From Liquidambar formosana (Eukaryota; Streptophyta; Magnoliopsida; Saxifragales; Altingiaceae), in contig CM077832.1 of the NCBI GenBank assembly GCA_039720395.1, positions 23,585,607 to 23,649,606 on the forward strand: DNA of 64,000 nucleotides. The letters run 5' to 3'. Below, one piece after another: positions 1-12,082 of the stretch (position 1 is the stretch's first letter; each line of letters opens with the position of its first letter). The notes under the pieces were generated by a model, which made no database searches, had not been told where the DNA came from, and saw only the letters and a program-made list of their open reading frames with translations. Both the position numbers and the translations under genes were made by a program.

Positions 1-2952
1 ATTGTGCTAAATCAAAGTCTTAAACACATACAAATCAAACAATTATCATTACAAGGCAGCATGCATGTCATCTATTCATTCATCCACATGAGCAAGATAA
101 TAAAAGAGAAAAGAGGTAAAAGAAGAAAGAAAAGAAAACCTAAGGTGGACTTGAACCTCACGAAGAGCGCCTACGTACCATGTATAGAGATACATGGATC
201 AAAGTCCACGTAGTTCGAAAGGAAATAGGGTTATAACCTAATAGGGGCCTATGGTAAACCCTAAATTTCCTTCTATAAATAAAAGAGTTTCCAAAGATAA
301 ATGATTCTCAAAAGATCTTTAGAAAATATGGTATTTCAAGTAAAGATAGAAACTTTCATTTGAAAATGAATTTTTTTTATGAAAGGAAACTATAGAAGTC
401 TCCCATATCCCCCAATTAGGAAATAACCCTAGGAGGGAAAAACGGAAAGTTTTAAGGAAAGAAAGGTGAATTAAGGCACCTTCAAAACCTACTTACCTTA
501 AGCAATAGAAACCTGCCAAGATAACCACCATCTTTCATAAGGTAATTACTTTATTTGCAAGATTTCATCTTACTATAGCCAAAATAATCACCCCACATTG
601 GTGGGGTAATTGCACCTGTCATATCCTACTTTCTACGGGATTGTACCTGTCAAGCACCTGCAATTTGCATGCAATATATACCAAAAATACCAACAAACCA
701 AGCTAGTTTCCAACCAAGCAATTATCATGCTTACACAAAGGCTATCACATGCTCAAATATGTCAATAATGTCAATGAACAAATCTGGACAAAATTGAAAT
801 AAGGTCTAAATCATCCACTAAACATGCTAACAAACAAGAATAGTGAATGAACATAAACCCTAACTCAACCCTAAATCCATTACATGCAAAAAAACCCTAA
901 AATCCACTACCATGAATGCTCAAAATATAACATTAATGATAATAAACAAATCTTGACAGAATGGTATTAAGGCCTATATTCATCCACTAAACATGCAAAC
1001 AACAGAAATAGTGAACAATCATAAACCCTAATTTGATCCTAGAACCATGACATGCATAAAAACCCTAAAATCCACTATATGAATGTTGAAAATATCATAG
1101 TTATTCTATATGCAGTACATATACGGCAACTATAAAGAAAAATCAAAAGAAAAATCCTAAGCTATCATGCTATATGCAACTTTCCTAAAACAAGGATGAT
1201 AGAAACCCTAGAATCACAACTATGCTCTAAATCACATGAAATAACTCTAAATCATGCTAAACTCATCATGAATGACATTCCAATCATGCATATCAACCAA
1301 TAGAAGCAACAACACATGATAAAAATGTAAGTTTGAATATGAAATATAGCTATTCTAAGCAAAAACCCTATTTCAGCACAATAGAAACCCTAGAATCCTA
1401 ATTACACATGAAATCACATGGAATAACACTATAGCATGCAACTAACCATGAACAATATTCTAATCATCATATCAACTAATAAAAGCATCAACACATGATA
1501 AAAATATAGGCTTTAATATACGAAAGAGTTATTTCATGCAAAACCCTAATTTCAGCCCTATAGAAGCCCTAGAATCACAACTTCACATGAAATCACATGG
1601 AATAACACTATAACATGCATAACTAACCATGAATGATATTCTTATCACATATACTAACCATTAGAAGTATCAACATATGATAAAAATTCGACCTTAAACA
1701 TGAAATAATGCTATTCTAGGCATGAACCCTAATTTCAATAAAAAGGAAGAAGAGAGGAAGGTATTCCTATGGTGGGGCCTTCTTGCTGCTGTAGAGACTC
1801 CTTCTCCTCTTATGAACTGCTGGAAACACTCTCCTTCAAGCCTCTAAGCAAAGCTCCAACCCTCTTTGAAGCTCTCTCTCTCTATCTCTCACTCAGAAAT
1901 TAGGTTAAAATGCCCTAAGGATAGCTGTCATTACCTCTAAGTGCCTCCTCTAATGCTGAAGTATAGGGGATATTTATAGGGTTTAAGGGGAATCCATCAA
2001 TGGTTGGGATTAAAACCCTAGATATTGATCCAAGGTTCCTTAAAGACTACTTTGGGGCTCATGTAGGTCAATTAGGGTTAAAAATAAGGTGGAATGGCGG
2101 CTAGAAGCGGAATAGTTCGAGAAAATAGGAGGGAGTCCGCTTCAGCACTCAAAAAAGGAAAGTGACTCGGGTGACCACTTGGGCTTGGGTGGCTATTAGC
2201 TTGGGCCCAGGTGGCTAGCAGCCCAGCCTAGGTGGTCACCCGAGGCCTCGTCACCTCTTGCCTTATTTTACCCCTTTCAGCTTCCAAATGTGTTTCAAGG
2301 CCCAAATCAATTCCGATTTTGATGAAATGAAAGCCAAAATGACCGTGTTTCGAAGGGGAATATGATTTGAGTCACTTTAGGGAAAAAAAACTCTAGCCAT
2401 GACTGTATGGTTAGGTTTTACAAAGGTGGCTAACCGCTATGCACCACTGTCGCTTAGCTTAGGTATGCACACAAAGTCGCACCGATTGTCTTCCAATTCG
2501 AAATTCAACCTTCTAAAACACATTTAGGGATGAAATTAATACTAATCAAAGTCAAATAAGAGGGCATGGAGTGAAAATCATGAGCCGATTTGAGCTAACC
2601 TGAAGTGGGTCTCTTAACCAACCTAAGCCATGTTGAGCCATTTTAATCCCGAACCATCAATTCATTTAATTGAACCCATAAATACCTCAAATGCATCCAC
2701 ATGAACTCTAATTGATGACTTGGAGATCATTTCAAGGTCAAATGGAAAGTTTGTGACCTAAAGGACAATTATGCCCCTCAAGTTGCAAAAGTTCTTATTA
2801 ACCCTCAAAATCAACTCCAAATCGAACCAAAATTCATACACATCATCCTCAAGACCTTAGAAACTCAATGCAAAAGACTAGACTCAAAAAGGAAACAAAA
2901 AGACACATAAAATGACAAACCCTAGCTAAGGTGGCAAAAATGGGGTGTGACA
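1..2952 (-). repeat. Long LTR-like repeat, copy A (probably Ty3/gypsy, unclassified)
   Basis: Read on the minus strand it starts TGTCACACCCC at 2952 and continues to the window edge. It is homologous over most of its length to copies B (31671-40212) and C (40213-42042). A TATA-like box, a CT-rich stretch and a long AT-rich tract full of AAACCCTA motifs follow the start, as in U3-R-U5 of a long LTR. No coding frame of note is present. The family assignment is inference; the shared boundary and the homology are seen directly. The right edge abuts element E0 without any target duplication. Confidence 0.6.
1971..1978 (-). promoter_or_regulatory. TATA-like box of LTR-like repeat A
   Basis: TATAAATA on the minus strand, about 980 bases after the repeat's TGTCACACC start. 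The same sequence context (TATAAATA before CCCC and a short leader) recurs near 39280 in copy B. It is a plausible LTR promoter; activity is not shown. Confidence 0.4.
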
Positions 2953-3175
2953 CCACGGTCTCATCAAAAGTCCAAACACATATAGCGGCAATTCCAAGTG
3001 ATTAGAGGAATCATTGGAAGGGGTAATAGATACATTATAGAAGATATTATCTACCTAAGTTTTTGTAGACCTACTAACTAAAGCTTTAAAATGTAATTGG
3101 CTATATCTAAGACCAACATCTTGAGAAGATAGGTATGCAATACATGGTTGATTGGCTTTAGTGCAAGTGGGAGAT
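2953..3175 (+). pseudogene. 3' end of copia element E0: RNase H remnant and polypurine tract
   Basis: The forward frame carries the typical copia RNase H tail (SHQKSKH, then IRGIIGRG), broken by stops. It is followed by the polypurine run GCAAGTGGGAGA directly before the LTR. The same 225 bases occur in E1 at about 11860-12082. The remainder of E0's internal region and its 5' LTR are missing: the copy begins abruptly at the edge of repeat A. It is therefore a truncated relic. Confidence 0.75.
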
Positions 3176-4087
3176 TGTTAGGATTATGCCCTAGGGCCAA
3201 TCATAGAGATGATTGTTTAGGGATTAGGAACAATCACTTGATTTCATTTATGTGCGTCACATTTATTATTGATTTAATAAAAGGGCTTATTCTACTATGT
3301 TTATATGCATCATTTATATTTACATAATATGTCCATTGAGTTAGAGTTGAGAATATGGAATTACAAAGAGTTGTAATTTTGAGACTATAAATATATCTCT
3401 GTACTAAACTCCTAAAGCATTCCTAGTTGAAGGTTAACTATGATGGATAATAATGAACCATAGGACTAGCACTTGTTAGGTTGATTCTATAGGAGGATAG
3501 CTGGTCTCAAGCTATTTGTGTGGAGACACTACAACCAACAGATGGGTGCCTATTAATAGAATAGGCACACTGAATGTGACCAAAGATATGAGATAAACTG
3601 AATGGAGTTTTAACCTGCCTATCAATCAGTTTCTTATTGTTATAGTAGTACAAGTAATCCTTAGACCTGAGACACCATAGTTGTCTTATGCATGTAGCTT
3701 TAGAAGTTTGATAACACTAAGTGCAAATCCTTATAAGGGTCTGCAAGGGTGTTCATTAGTCCTACTGCTATATATATGAAGGCATGTGAGTGATCAGCAA
3801 GGAATCCATCAATCTTAGGAAAAAGAGAGAGAATGTCTCATATAGCATTCATAATATAACTCATTAAATCCATGGCCATGGTAGGATGAATATGAAAAGA
3901 GTTTCATGAGTTCATCAATGAGTTGATATCTATAAATGAGTATAAACTAATTAAACTAGGGACTTAACAAACTTCCATGTCCTATTGGTTCAATTAGAGA
4001 CATTATGCAAATGGAAGGATGTAATTGTAACCTATAAACTATAAGAGAAGAGTTTTTTGTTAAATACTTATTCACTTCATTAAGGAC
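3176..4087 (+). repeat. E0 3' LTR, left piece (split by E1)
   Basis: Starts TGTTAGGATTATGCCC and matches the first 912 bases of the roughly 1650-bp LTR that recurs at 4088, 12083 and 17415 and, inverted, at 19778, 27595 and 56372. It breaks at CATTAAGGAC, where E1 begins. The matching remainder resumes at 19040. The two pieces sum to 1641 bases, the full family LTR length. Confidence 0.88.
4083..4087 (+). repeat. Target site duplication of E1, left
   Basis: AGGAC directly before the E1 LTR, repeated as AGGAC at 19035-19039 directly after it. Five bases is the usual duplication for copia elements. Confidence 0.85.
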
Positions 4088-5736
4088 TGTTAGGATTATG
4101 CCCTAGAGCCAATCATAGAGATGATTGTTTAGGGATTAGGAACAATCATTTGATTTCATTTATGTATGTCACATTTATTATTGATTTAATAAAAGGGCTT
4201 ATTCTATTATGTTTATATGCATCATTTATATTTACATAATATGTCCATGGAGTTAGAGTTGAGAATATGGAATTACAAAGAGTTGTAATTTTGAGACTAT
4301 AAATATATCTCTGTACTAAACTCCCAAAGCATTCCTAGTTGAAGGTTCACTATGATGGATAGTAATGAACCATAGGACTAGCACTTGTTAAGTTGACTCT
4401 ATAGGAGGATAGCTAGTCTCAAACTATTTGTATGGAGACACTACAACCAACAAGTGGGTGCCTATTACGAGAATAGGTACACTGAATGTGACCAAAGATA
4501 TGAGATAAACTGAATGGAGTTTTATCCTGCCTGTCAATCAGTTTCTCATTGTTATAGTGGTACAAGTAATCCTTAGACCTAAGACACCATAGTTGTCTTA
4601 TGCATGTAGCTTTAGAAGTTTGATAACACTAAGTGTAAATCCTATTCAGGGTTTGTAAAGGTGTTCATTGGCCCTACTGCTATGTGTATGAAGGCATGTG
4701 AGTGATCAACAAGGAATCCATCACTCTCAGGAAAAAGAGAGAGAATGTCTCATATAGCATTCATAATATAACTCATTAAATCCATGGCCATGGTAGGATA
4801 AATATGAAAAGAGTTTCATGAGTTCATCAATGAGTTGATATCTATGAATGAGTATAAAGTAATTGAACTAAGGAATTGACAGACTTCCATGTCCTATTAG
4901 TTCAATTGGAGACATTGTGTTGAAGGAAGGATGCAATTGTAACCTATAAACTATAACAGAAGGGTTCTTTGTAAATAACTATTCACCTCATTAAGGACCA
5001 CACCATGAGCCATATGCTAAGTGTTACTCATGGTTAGTAGAAGGCCTAATTGATATAAGTGAGTTATAATCAATTAGGGAATTGGAAGGAGTTCCAATTA
5101 GACCCTAAATGGAAAGAGTTCCATTGTGCACACCTCGTGCTATTCCTACTACTTGATGATGTGAACCCAATGGGTCACACACTGATCATGCAAGATGAGC
5201 TTTAAAGTCTATGAGAGAAAAGATATAAGTGCATAAAGAATAGTTCTTTAAGGCCAAATTTATATATGATATAATTAAGAAGGGTTATTGTGTAATTAAT
5301 AGTAATTACACAAAACCCTAAGTGGGTTCTCCCTCATGGCCGGCCACCCCTTGGTGGGCTATATATATGTAGTGTGATGTAATGACATCACAACAAGTTC
5401 AACTCCCCAAAGGGCTGGCTGAAAATTCCAGCCTCCCTCTCTCTCTCCTCTCTTCTCCTACACTAGCAACAACAAGGAAAAGGAGGAAAGGATTTGAAGC
5501 TCTACCTAGGTGTGGATACCGTTGAAGGCAGCACACTTGAGCTGCTCATTCACAGCTGTCCAGAATCAAAGCTTGGAGCAAAAAGGAGAAGACAAAAATT
5601 CTGTAAGTGTTCTAACCCTCTTTGTAGTTAGGGTTTGATTTTGTGTTATGCATAGTTAGATTAATGGGCTGTGGAATCAAAGGAAAAATTTTTATATTCC
5701 GAACTTCAATTTTTCCCTCTTGTTTGATTCCCAATA
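4088..5736 (+). repeat. E1 LTR 1 (5' LTR)
   Basis: 1649 bases, starting TGTTAGG and ending CCCAATA (the canonical CA end is mutated to TA). The tRNA primer site follows one base later. It contains a TATA-like run, then a CT-rich leader and the GTAGTTAGGGTTTGATTTTG block shared by all copies. Confidence 0.88.
5360..5368 (+). promoter_or_regulatory. TATA-like box in E1 LTR 1
   Basis: TATATATAT about 1270 bases into the LTR, followed about 20 bases on by TGACATCA, a bZIP/CRE-like core. The position is conserved in LTR 3 (near 18652) and, in variant form, in the inverted copies. This suggests a U3 of about 1.3 kb. Inference from position only. Confidence 0.45.
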
Positions 5737-5737
5737 G

Positions 5738-5750
5738 TGGTATCAGAGCC
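5738..5750 (+). promoter_or_regulatory. Primer binding site of E1 (initiator tRNA-Met type)
   Basis: TGGTATCAGAGCC one base after the LTR end. This is the standard plant copia primer site complementary to the 3' end of initiator tRNA-Met. Confidence 0.85.
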
Positions 5751-7241
5751 ATGATTATGCATAATACAAAATACATATGGGCTGGTAATTATGGTGAAGT
5801 TGAATGATTTAAAAATCTGGAAATTTTTCTGCATAATTGGTTTTCCTCCATGGCTGAACCTAGGGTTTGGAACCCTAGGTCAATTCTCTTCTACTCCTCT
5901 TCTTATTGATGGTTAAGTGTAGCCATGGATGCAATACGTTGCAAAGGGTTTGAGTTTGGAGAAGAAGAATAAGGAAACTAGGGTTTTATAAAACTGTTAT
6001 GAACAGTTTTCATGGTAGCCATGAAAAACCGTCATCTTGTTTTGCATGCCGAATTCAGAGTTCTTCTCCTAAAATTTTCGAGCCATATATGGTTAGAAAG
6101 CTCTTCAAATAAGCTTTCCAACCCAACAAACGGTGCATCAATCTGAGTTCTGTAGTGAAAGTTATGAATTTTTTACTACAGGCTGTCTGGAAAGACAGTT
6201 TTGCTCGGGAATGATGCAATAGCCACAACTTTGAGTTATTGATGGAGATCAAAGGCATGGCAATGGTTGCCACCACTTGGGCTATGTTATAGACATGGTA
6301 TGGAAAGGTTCCCAAGCATTTAGATGCATCATAATTGGATTAAGATGCTAGAACAGAAGGAAGAAGGAAAAGAACACCATGGAGGCTGAATCTGGGTTTT
6401 AGAACCCTAAGGTTCTTACAATTAATTCTAATTAAAGCTGCTGTATTTATGATGGCAAATCATTGTAGGATCATTATATATCATGTGTATATGATTTTCT
6501 TTAAGTTTCAAAAAGGTTTTGATGGAAAAAGATTCAAAAATTTTGAAAATTTTTCATAAACAGCATAGCAGAATTTTTCTGCAGAAAGTCATCAATGGAG
6601 TTTTGATTAGAAATTGAGTTAGGGAACTCCAAATTGCATGAAACCAATTGAATTAGTTTCCTAAGACATGTAGGATACTGGGAAAATTCGTTTGGTAGCC
6701 TAATTCATTCATCTTGCTAGGTTTTAAATCAATTTCTGACAATGGACAGTATGCTGTAAATTTCTGGGCAGCCTACTGTTGCTTTTAATTGTTTAGAACA
6801 ATTGGTGATGATTTGATCATCCAAACCTCTTCTATTAGCTTAGTATTTCATGTAGGGACATGATACAAAAGCTGGTTTCAATGGAGGAGTCGAATTGATA
6901 AGGTTTTAGAAGCTATTGTGACCTTGAAGGTCTGCAACAATGGCTCCAGCAATGGGTTTTGGAAACCCTAATTGTTCTTGATGATGGCAGCCACTTCCAC
7001 CACTTCTCACATGTCCAAGGGCTTGTCCCACACCCCTGTAGTCCTCTCCCTTGGCTGGCCATGGCCTCCCACAGCCGTTGGTGGCCATGGCAGCCTAGCC
7101 AAGCTCAGGCAGCCCCCTGGTAGTGACGGCTGCATAGAGTTAAGGATGAACCCTAATTTTGAGTTAATGATGAAACCCTAATTTCATTATGGCATTAATT
7201 AAAACCCTAATTGGAATATTAATTACCTTAATTAAGAGTTA

Positions 7242-7268
7242 ATGATTGGTCATTAAATGACCAATCAT
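7242..7268. repeat. CCAAT palindrome 1 in E1 leader
   Basis: ATGATTGGTCA, a short AT centre, then TGACCAATCAT: an inverted repeat able to form a hairpin with 11-base arms. It is one of two in E1; each inverted relative carries three. Confidence 0.8.
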
Positions 7269-7430
7269 GGTTATTAATTGTTAGGGCATAATTAATACCA
7301 TTAATGATGTCTAGGGTTAGGGTTTTGATAACCCTAATTAGTGTAATTTATTAAGGGTAATAAATACCCTATTTGGCATTAATTAAACCCTAATCCCTTT
7401 TATTAAATACCGTATGAACCTAGGGTTTTA

Positions 7431-7457
7431 ATGATTGGTCATTAAATGACCAATCAT
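7431..7457. repeat. CCAAT palindrome 2 in E1 leader
   Basis: Same sequence as the palindrome at 7242, repeated 189 bases downstream. Both contain ATTGG/CCAAT and TGACC cores on the two arms. Confidence 0.8.
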
Positions 7458-8810
7458 AAGGCATTTAATGATTAGGGCTTGCATTTAGGGTTTAGGGTTT
7501 TAGGAAACCCTAATACACTAATTCATCATTTAATTGATTTTATTTAATTCCCATGTTAATTATTTAATTAATATTGATTAATTTTATAATGTTTTAAATG
7601 GTTTAAAATACAATTGGGGATTAAATTAAAATCTGGAAATTCTAAATTAAATGAAATTGTTTTGTTTAAATAAGGAAACCCTAATATTGGATATTAGAGT
7701 TATTTTAGGAAACTTTATATGTTTCTATTAATTTGATTAATTGAAACTAAATGTCTTAAATGTTAAGACTTTATTTAATTCTGGATATTTTGTTAAAACC
7801 TAATAAGATTAGGATGCATTAATGAGATTAATGTAAATCATTCAAGAGAATTACCATAATGCCCATATATTTTAATGCTTACAGTTTTTCTTTACATTAT
7901 GCAATGAGATTGTATGTATGTGTTTGGATGATGATTATGGACTATACCCCTTAAACCAATTGTGATTGGCCGTCTTATGGGTTGTGAAATATTTTTCAAA
8001 GGGTTGTAATTTATTTATGGTGATGTAATTTTTTATTATTTGGGGCTTGTATGCCACCTTCCCCCTCTCTCTATCATTCTCTTATGTACCCCACATTCCC
8101 CTTATGTATCCCTTTCTATATATTATGTAAATGTTATGTAATCGAGAGCGCACTAAGGAGCATGGTGGACTCAAAAGAGCATAGTAGAGCCCAACAAGCC
8201 AATGGTGGAGACCATCAAGCTCATGGAGGAATTGGAGGACTTGAAAGCTTAGAGAAGACTTTCAAGAATGCATGCATGTTTCCATTGAATGTTTTACGAT
8301 CACCTACACCTACAATAGACCTTGGATTCAATCTATTGGCTTGGATTGAATCTTCTTAGAGTCCATAATCATCATAGTGAGAGCTTTAATTTATGAGATA
8401 ATTGTATTAGCTCCAATACCATAGTTTGGTATATGTTACCTATTTACTTAGGGACTAATATCAAAATATGGTACTTTATATATGTTGATATATAATAGCA
8501 TGCAATGTATGATTTATAAAAGCATAAGATGTATGATTATAAATAGAATAATTTATATGTTTAAATTTTGATACATAGGATGCATGTTAATTTGATGAGA
8601 CCCTTTAAAACCCCTCTTATTTAATATTAAGTTGAAAATGGAGAAGTCATTGGGGAATGAATTCTTCATTGCCTTCCATCATTATAGGATCATCTAACGT
8701 CCCTTAATGTGGGTACCTGGCTGCAGACATGTAGGAGCTACCCATATTAAAGACATTACTTGAAACTATCACATATGAGATATCATGGGGTGCCTAAATT
8801 GGTATATACC

Positions 8811-9013
8811 AAGAAACTAACATGTGAGGTATATATTTGGCAAAACATACCTGTGTGAATGATGGGTTTAACTTAACTAGGGAAGTATTCCAAGAAACTA
8901 ACATGTGAGGTGTATATTCCCTAGAGGAAAACGATTGGAACTTGCTTATGAAGCAATAGACAAAGAGTTGTCTTCTTATTGTGGGTTAGAAGTCAAGAAA
9001 CTAACATGTGAGG
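8811..9013 (+). repeat. Three dispersed copies of a 20-base motif in E1 leader
   Basis: CAAGAAACTAACATGTGAGG occurs near 8811, 8890 and 8993, separated by unrelated sequence. The second internal region has a shortened form (TATAATGTGAGG) near 14152, 14234 and 14332. E2 and E3 carry the reverse complement form. The regular recurrence suggests old tandem duplication or a bound site. Confidence 0.75.
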
Positions 9014-9179
9014 CTTCTAGGTCACAGTGGGACCCCAATCCCCATTAGGAATGAGATTCCCGAATTCCATTAGAGGGTGTATGGAATTTGATAAAATAGT
9101 GGGAGGTACCATATGATTAAAGACCCAATCATTATGGATAAAAATGAAATCTAATTCTCTGTTTATGTAGATTACCTAA

Positions 9180-12062
9180 TTACTCACCTCAAAACCCCTA
9201 TTTCCTAATTTATAGGATATTGATAGTTTGACTAAACCCGATTTCTTTGATTGACTTAGGAAATTGAGAATTGTTCTTAATTTCAAAAGATTGTTCATAT
9301 GCTATTAGGCCTTTTCTTAAAGGCCCTCCATAAAACATCCTAAGAAGAAAAAGACACTATGCACAATTGGCATCTTGTTGTCATGCTATATGATAGTATT
9401 GATGACTAATGAGCTTCGAAAGCAAAATTAGTCAATGCAAATGCCTTTGATGTCCAACATCACATACAAAGGTTGTATGGTGAGTAAAATAATACTATAA
9501 AGTATAGTACTTATAAAGGACTTTTTCTAGACTAAGATGTAATAAAAGTTGTTTATTAATAATCATTCTTTTGAAAAATGATTAATCACATAGAATAGCT
9601 TGATAAACTAGATGTGATTTAAAATGGAAGCATAGAGGAAATCAAGTCTTGAAAAGTCAAAGACAAAGAAATATAATTATTTTGTAGTAAACATAAGGTA
9701 TTGTAAAGGGAACTTGATAAAGTATCAGTCTTCCTAGAAGAACCAAACTTTTGAAGTTTTGGTTCATGCTCTAAACTAAATTGTTGGTTAGTTCTGCTTC
9801 TTGGTTTTTGGATTCTAGTGTAATCTAAATCGAAGCAGAAAGTTAAGTAGATAATAAGTTACCTTTAAAAAAATTTTGATAGAGCAAGAGTTGCTAGATT
9901 AATTTTGGAACTTATTTCTTAACTAGGTCATTTAAGACATTCTAGAAATTTGATTTCTGAATTTAAATGACTAATTAGAGCGAATGCAACGTATTCCGAG
10001 AATACAAGAGATGTAGAGACTCTCATTTAAATGTAACGATTATGACTTGGTTATGAGATGACCAAACCCATCTTTTACTTGGTGAAGTGAAAGAGTTACA
10101 TTTATAATTTGACTAATACATTGTGATGTATATAGTCATGAAGAGCATGCATTCAATTATAGTAGACTCATCTTAGAATACCATAGCTCAATGGTGAATC
10201 TAAGAGAACGAATTAAACCCTATTAAGATATGGTTTGATCCATGATGAGTTTTACTAATGTATCCATCTAGGATATCCTTAAATTTGCTACATATTGATA
10301 ATTTAGGGTTCATTCCAGTTTTGTCCCAATTATATCAGATATGATATGGGAAGAAACCCAACTTAAAGAAGTTAAGGCTTGGGCTTGTGCTACGTTTGTC
10401 TGGAAACATAATGTAGACAATCTGGAAATAAGGTCAAGTAAGTGTTGAATTGTGGTATATCCTAAAAGTGGTTGGGATAGTATTTCTATTACTCTAATGA
10501 ACAAAAGTTGTCCATTAGGATGATTGCTGGATTTTCTTGAGAAAGAGTTCATTCAAGAAAGATGCAAAAGTAGATAGAATTTACAGAATTGTTTGTAAAG
10601 CCACAAACCAACAAAGATCCAACCCTTGCCCCTATTGAGGCAAAAACCCTTAACTACACTACAATCTTTTCATAGATCAAATTGGATATTTCTTAACATA
10701 AGAGAGATATTGTATCTCTACTAGAATGTGAAAGAATTGTTCTTTGGTGATAAAGATCACCAAGATAATCCTACTGATTATGACTAGACGATGTTTCACA
10801 TCAACTCGAGAAATGACTAAGGGTCATTAAATCCAATATGGATAGGTAGAGACCTAAAAGGCTTGGCTATTTAAGAATGTTTTCAACATAGGCAAAAAGT
10901 TGTCTATAAAGAAACTTGTTTGATAATAGTTATGCTGAAATCCATTTGGATCTTGTTATCTATAAACACACATTTTGAATATGAGATATGTCAAAAAGGA
11001 TATAAAGATGTTATATCAAATGGTGAAAAACCATAAAAGTGTGTAAGTTATAGAAGTCTATTAATAGACTACAAGGTTCTCATAATTAGAACATCTATAA
11101 AGTTGAAGTAATCAAATTGTTTGATTTCTCTCATTGTATAGATGGACCATGAGTGTATAAAAGGTTAGTGGGAGTGCGATCGTTTTTCTTTATCCTAAGT
11201 ATAGATGACATCCTAATCATTATGAATGATATATGAATGACATCCTAATCGTTTTGGTTTTTGGAGAAAAACTAATTCATGAAAGATTTGGCAGAAGCAT
11301 CCAATAAGATCTATAGAGATAGATCATATAGATTGCTAAGTATCTCCAAATCATCAAACATAGTTGAAATGTTGAAGGAGTTCAACATGGAGAATTCTAA
11401 GGGAGGTCTGATTTACTTCAGATAAGAATTCATTATTTAAGGGCATGTGCCCTAGGATAACACAAGTAAGGTTCTTAAAGTGTTAAGAAGCCTTATTCTA
11501 CACTATGTATTGAACCTGATATCTATTATGTTGTAATTGTTACAAATAGTTATCAGTCAATTCAAATTTGGAATATTGGATTGTATATGGAAATTGTAAA
11601 CTCATAGTAGATGGGTATATGGATTTGGATATAATCCATATGGGGTATATTTTATATTCACTTTAGTTGATGAAATACTTAATGGAAGAACTGTATAAAA
11701 GATACAGTGGATTCCATTATTAAGGGTGAATTAATTGTCGCATTGTCTAGGAGACTGTTTGGATCTATAGGTTCATTTAGAACTTAGAGTTGTTCCTTCC
11801 ATTGAGTTGCCCACACCTTGTTTTGTGACAACAATGGGTCTATAGCTCAAGTATAGGAATCACGGTCTCATCAAAAGTCCAAACACATAGAGCGACAATT
11901 CCAAGTGATTAGAGGAATTATTGGAAGAGGTAATAGATACATTACAGAAGATATTATCTACATAAGTTTTTGTAGACCTACTGACTAAAGCTTTAAAACA
12001 TAATTGGTTATGTCTAAGACCAACATCTTGAGAAGATAGGTATGCGATACATGGTCGATTGG
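9180..12062 (+). pseudogene. Decayed copia gag-pol of E1
   Basis: Short in-register stretches recall copia polyproteins: a gag start resembling TKPDFFD followed by LRIVLNFK near 9230-9290, an RT segment near 10930-10990 (MLKSIWILLSI, then HFEYEI), RT around 11150-11240 (SIDDIL in place of YVDDIL), KDLAEAS near 11285, and the RNase H tail SSKVQ near 11870. Frameshifts and stops occur throughout. Unlike E2 and E3, this copy still spans the full RT region, about 500 bases longer there. The minus-strand frame at 10310-10552 is a shadow. Confidence 0.6.
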
Positions 12063-12069
12063 CTTTAGT

Positions 12070-12081
12070 GCAAGTGGGAGA
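12070..12081 (+). promoter_or_regulatory. Polypurine tract of E1
   Basis: GCAAGTGGGAGA one base before LTR 2. The same tract precedes the LTRs at 3176 and 17415 and, inverted, those ending at 21432 and 58031. It primes plus-strand synthesis in LTR elements. Confidence 0.75.
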
Positions 12082-12082
12082 T

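Larger units (their letters stand above)
5751..9170 (+). other. Long untranslated leader of E1
   Basis: About 3.4 kb lies between the primer site and the gag remnant, without credible coding frames. It holds many AAACCCTAA/TTAGGGTTT telobox-like motifs (7150-7520), two near-perfect CCAAT palindromes and a thrice-repeated 20-base motif. The leader is conserved in E2 (24025-27580) and E3 (60664-64000). The short frame at 8051-8359 recurs in all copies but is interrupted differently in each, so I do not call it a gene. Confidence 0.7.

Noticed and set aside
7140..7520. Possible interstitial telomere
   Set aside because: AAACCCTAA motifs are dispersed, in both orientations and not tandem, so this is not a telomeric array.
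8051..8359. Frame in the copia leader with relatives at 24809-25159 and 61556-61753
   Set aside because: Each copy breaks it differently, and no domain is recognisable; it is shared leader sequence rather than a gene.
10310..10552. Minus-strand frame repeated at 15643-15939 with nearly the same product
   Set aside because: It is antisense to decayed copia pol in both bodies of E1; conservation reflects the duplication, not selection.
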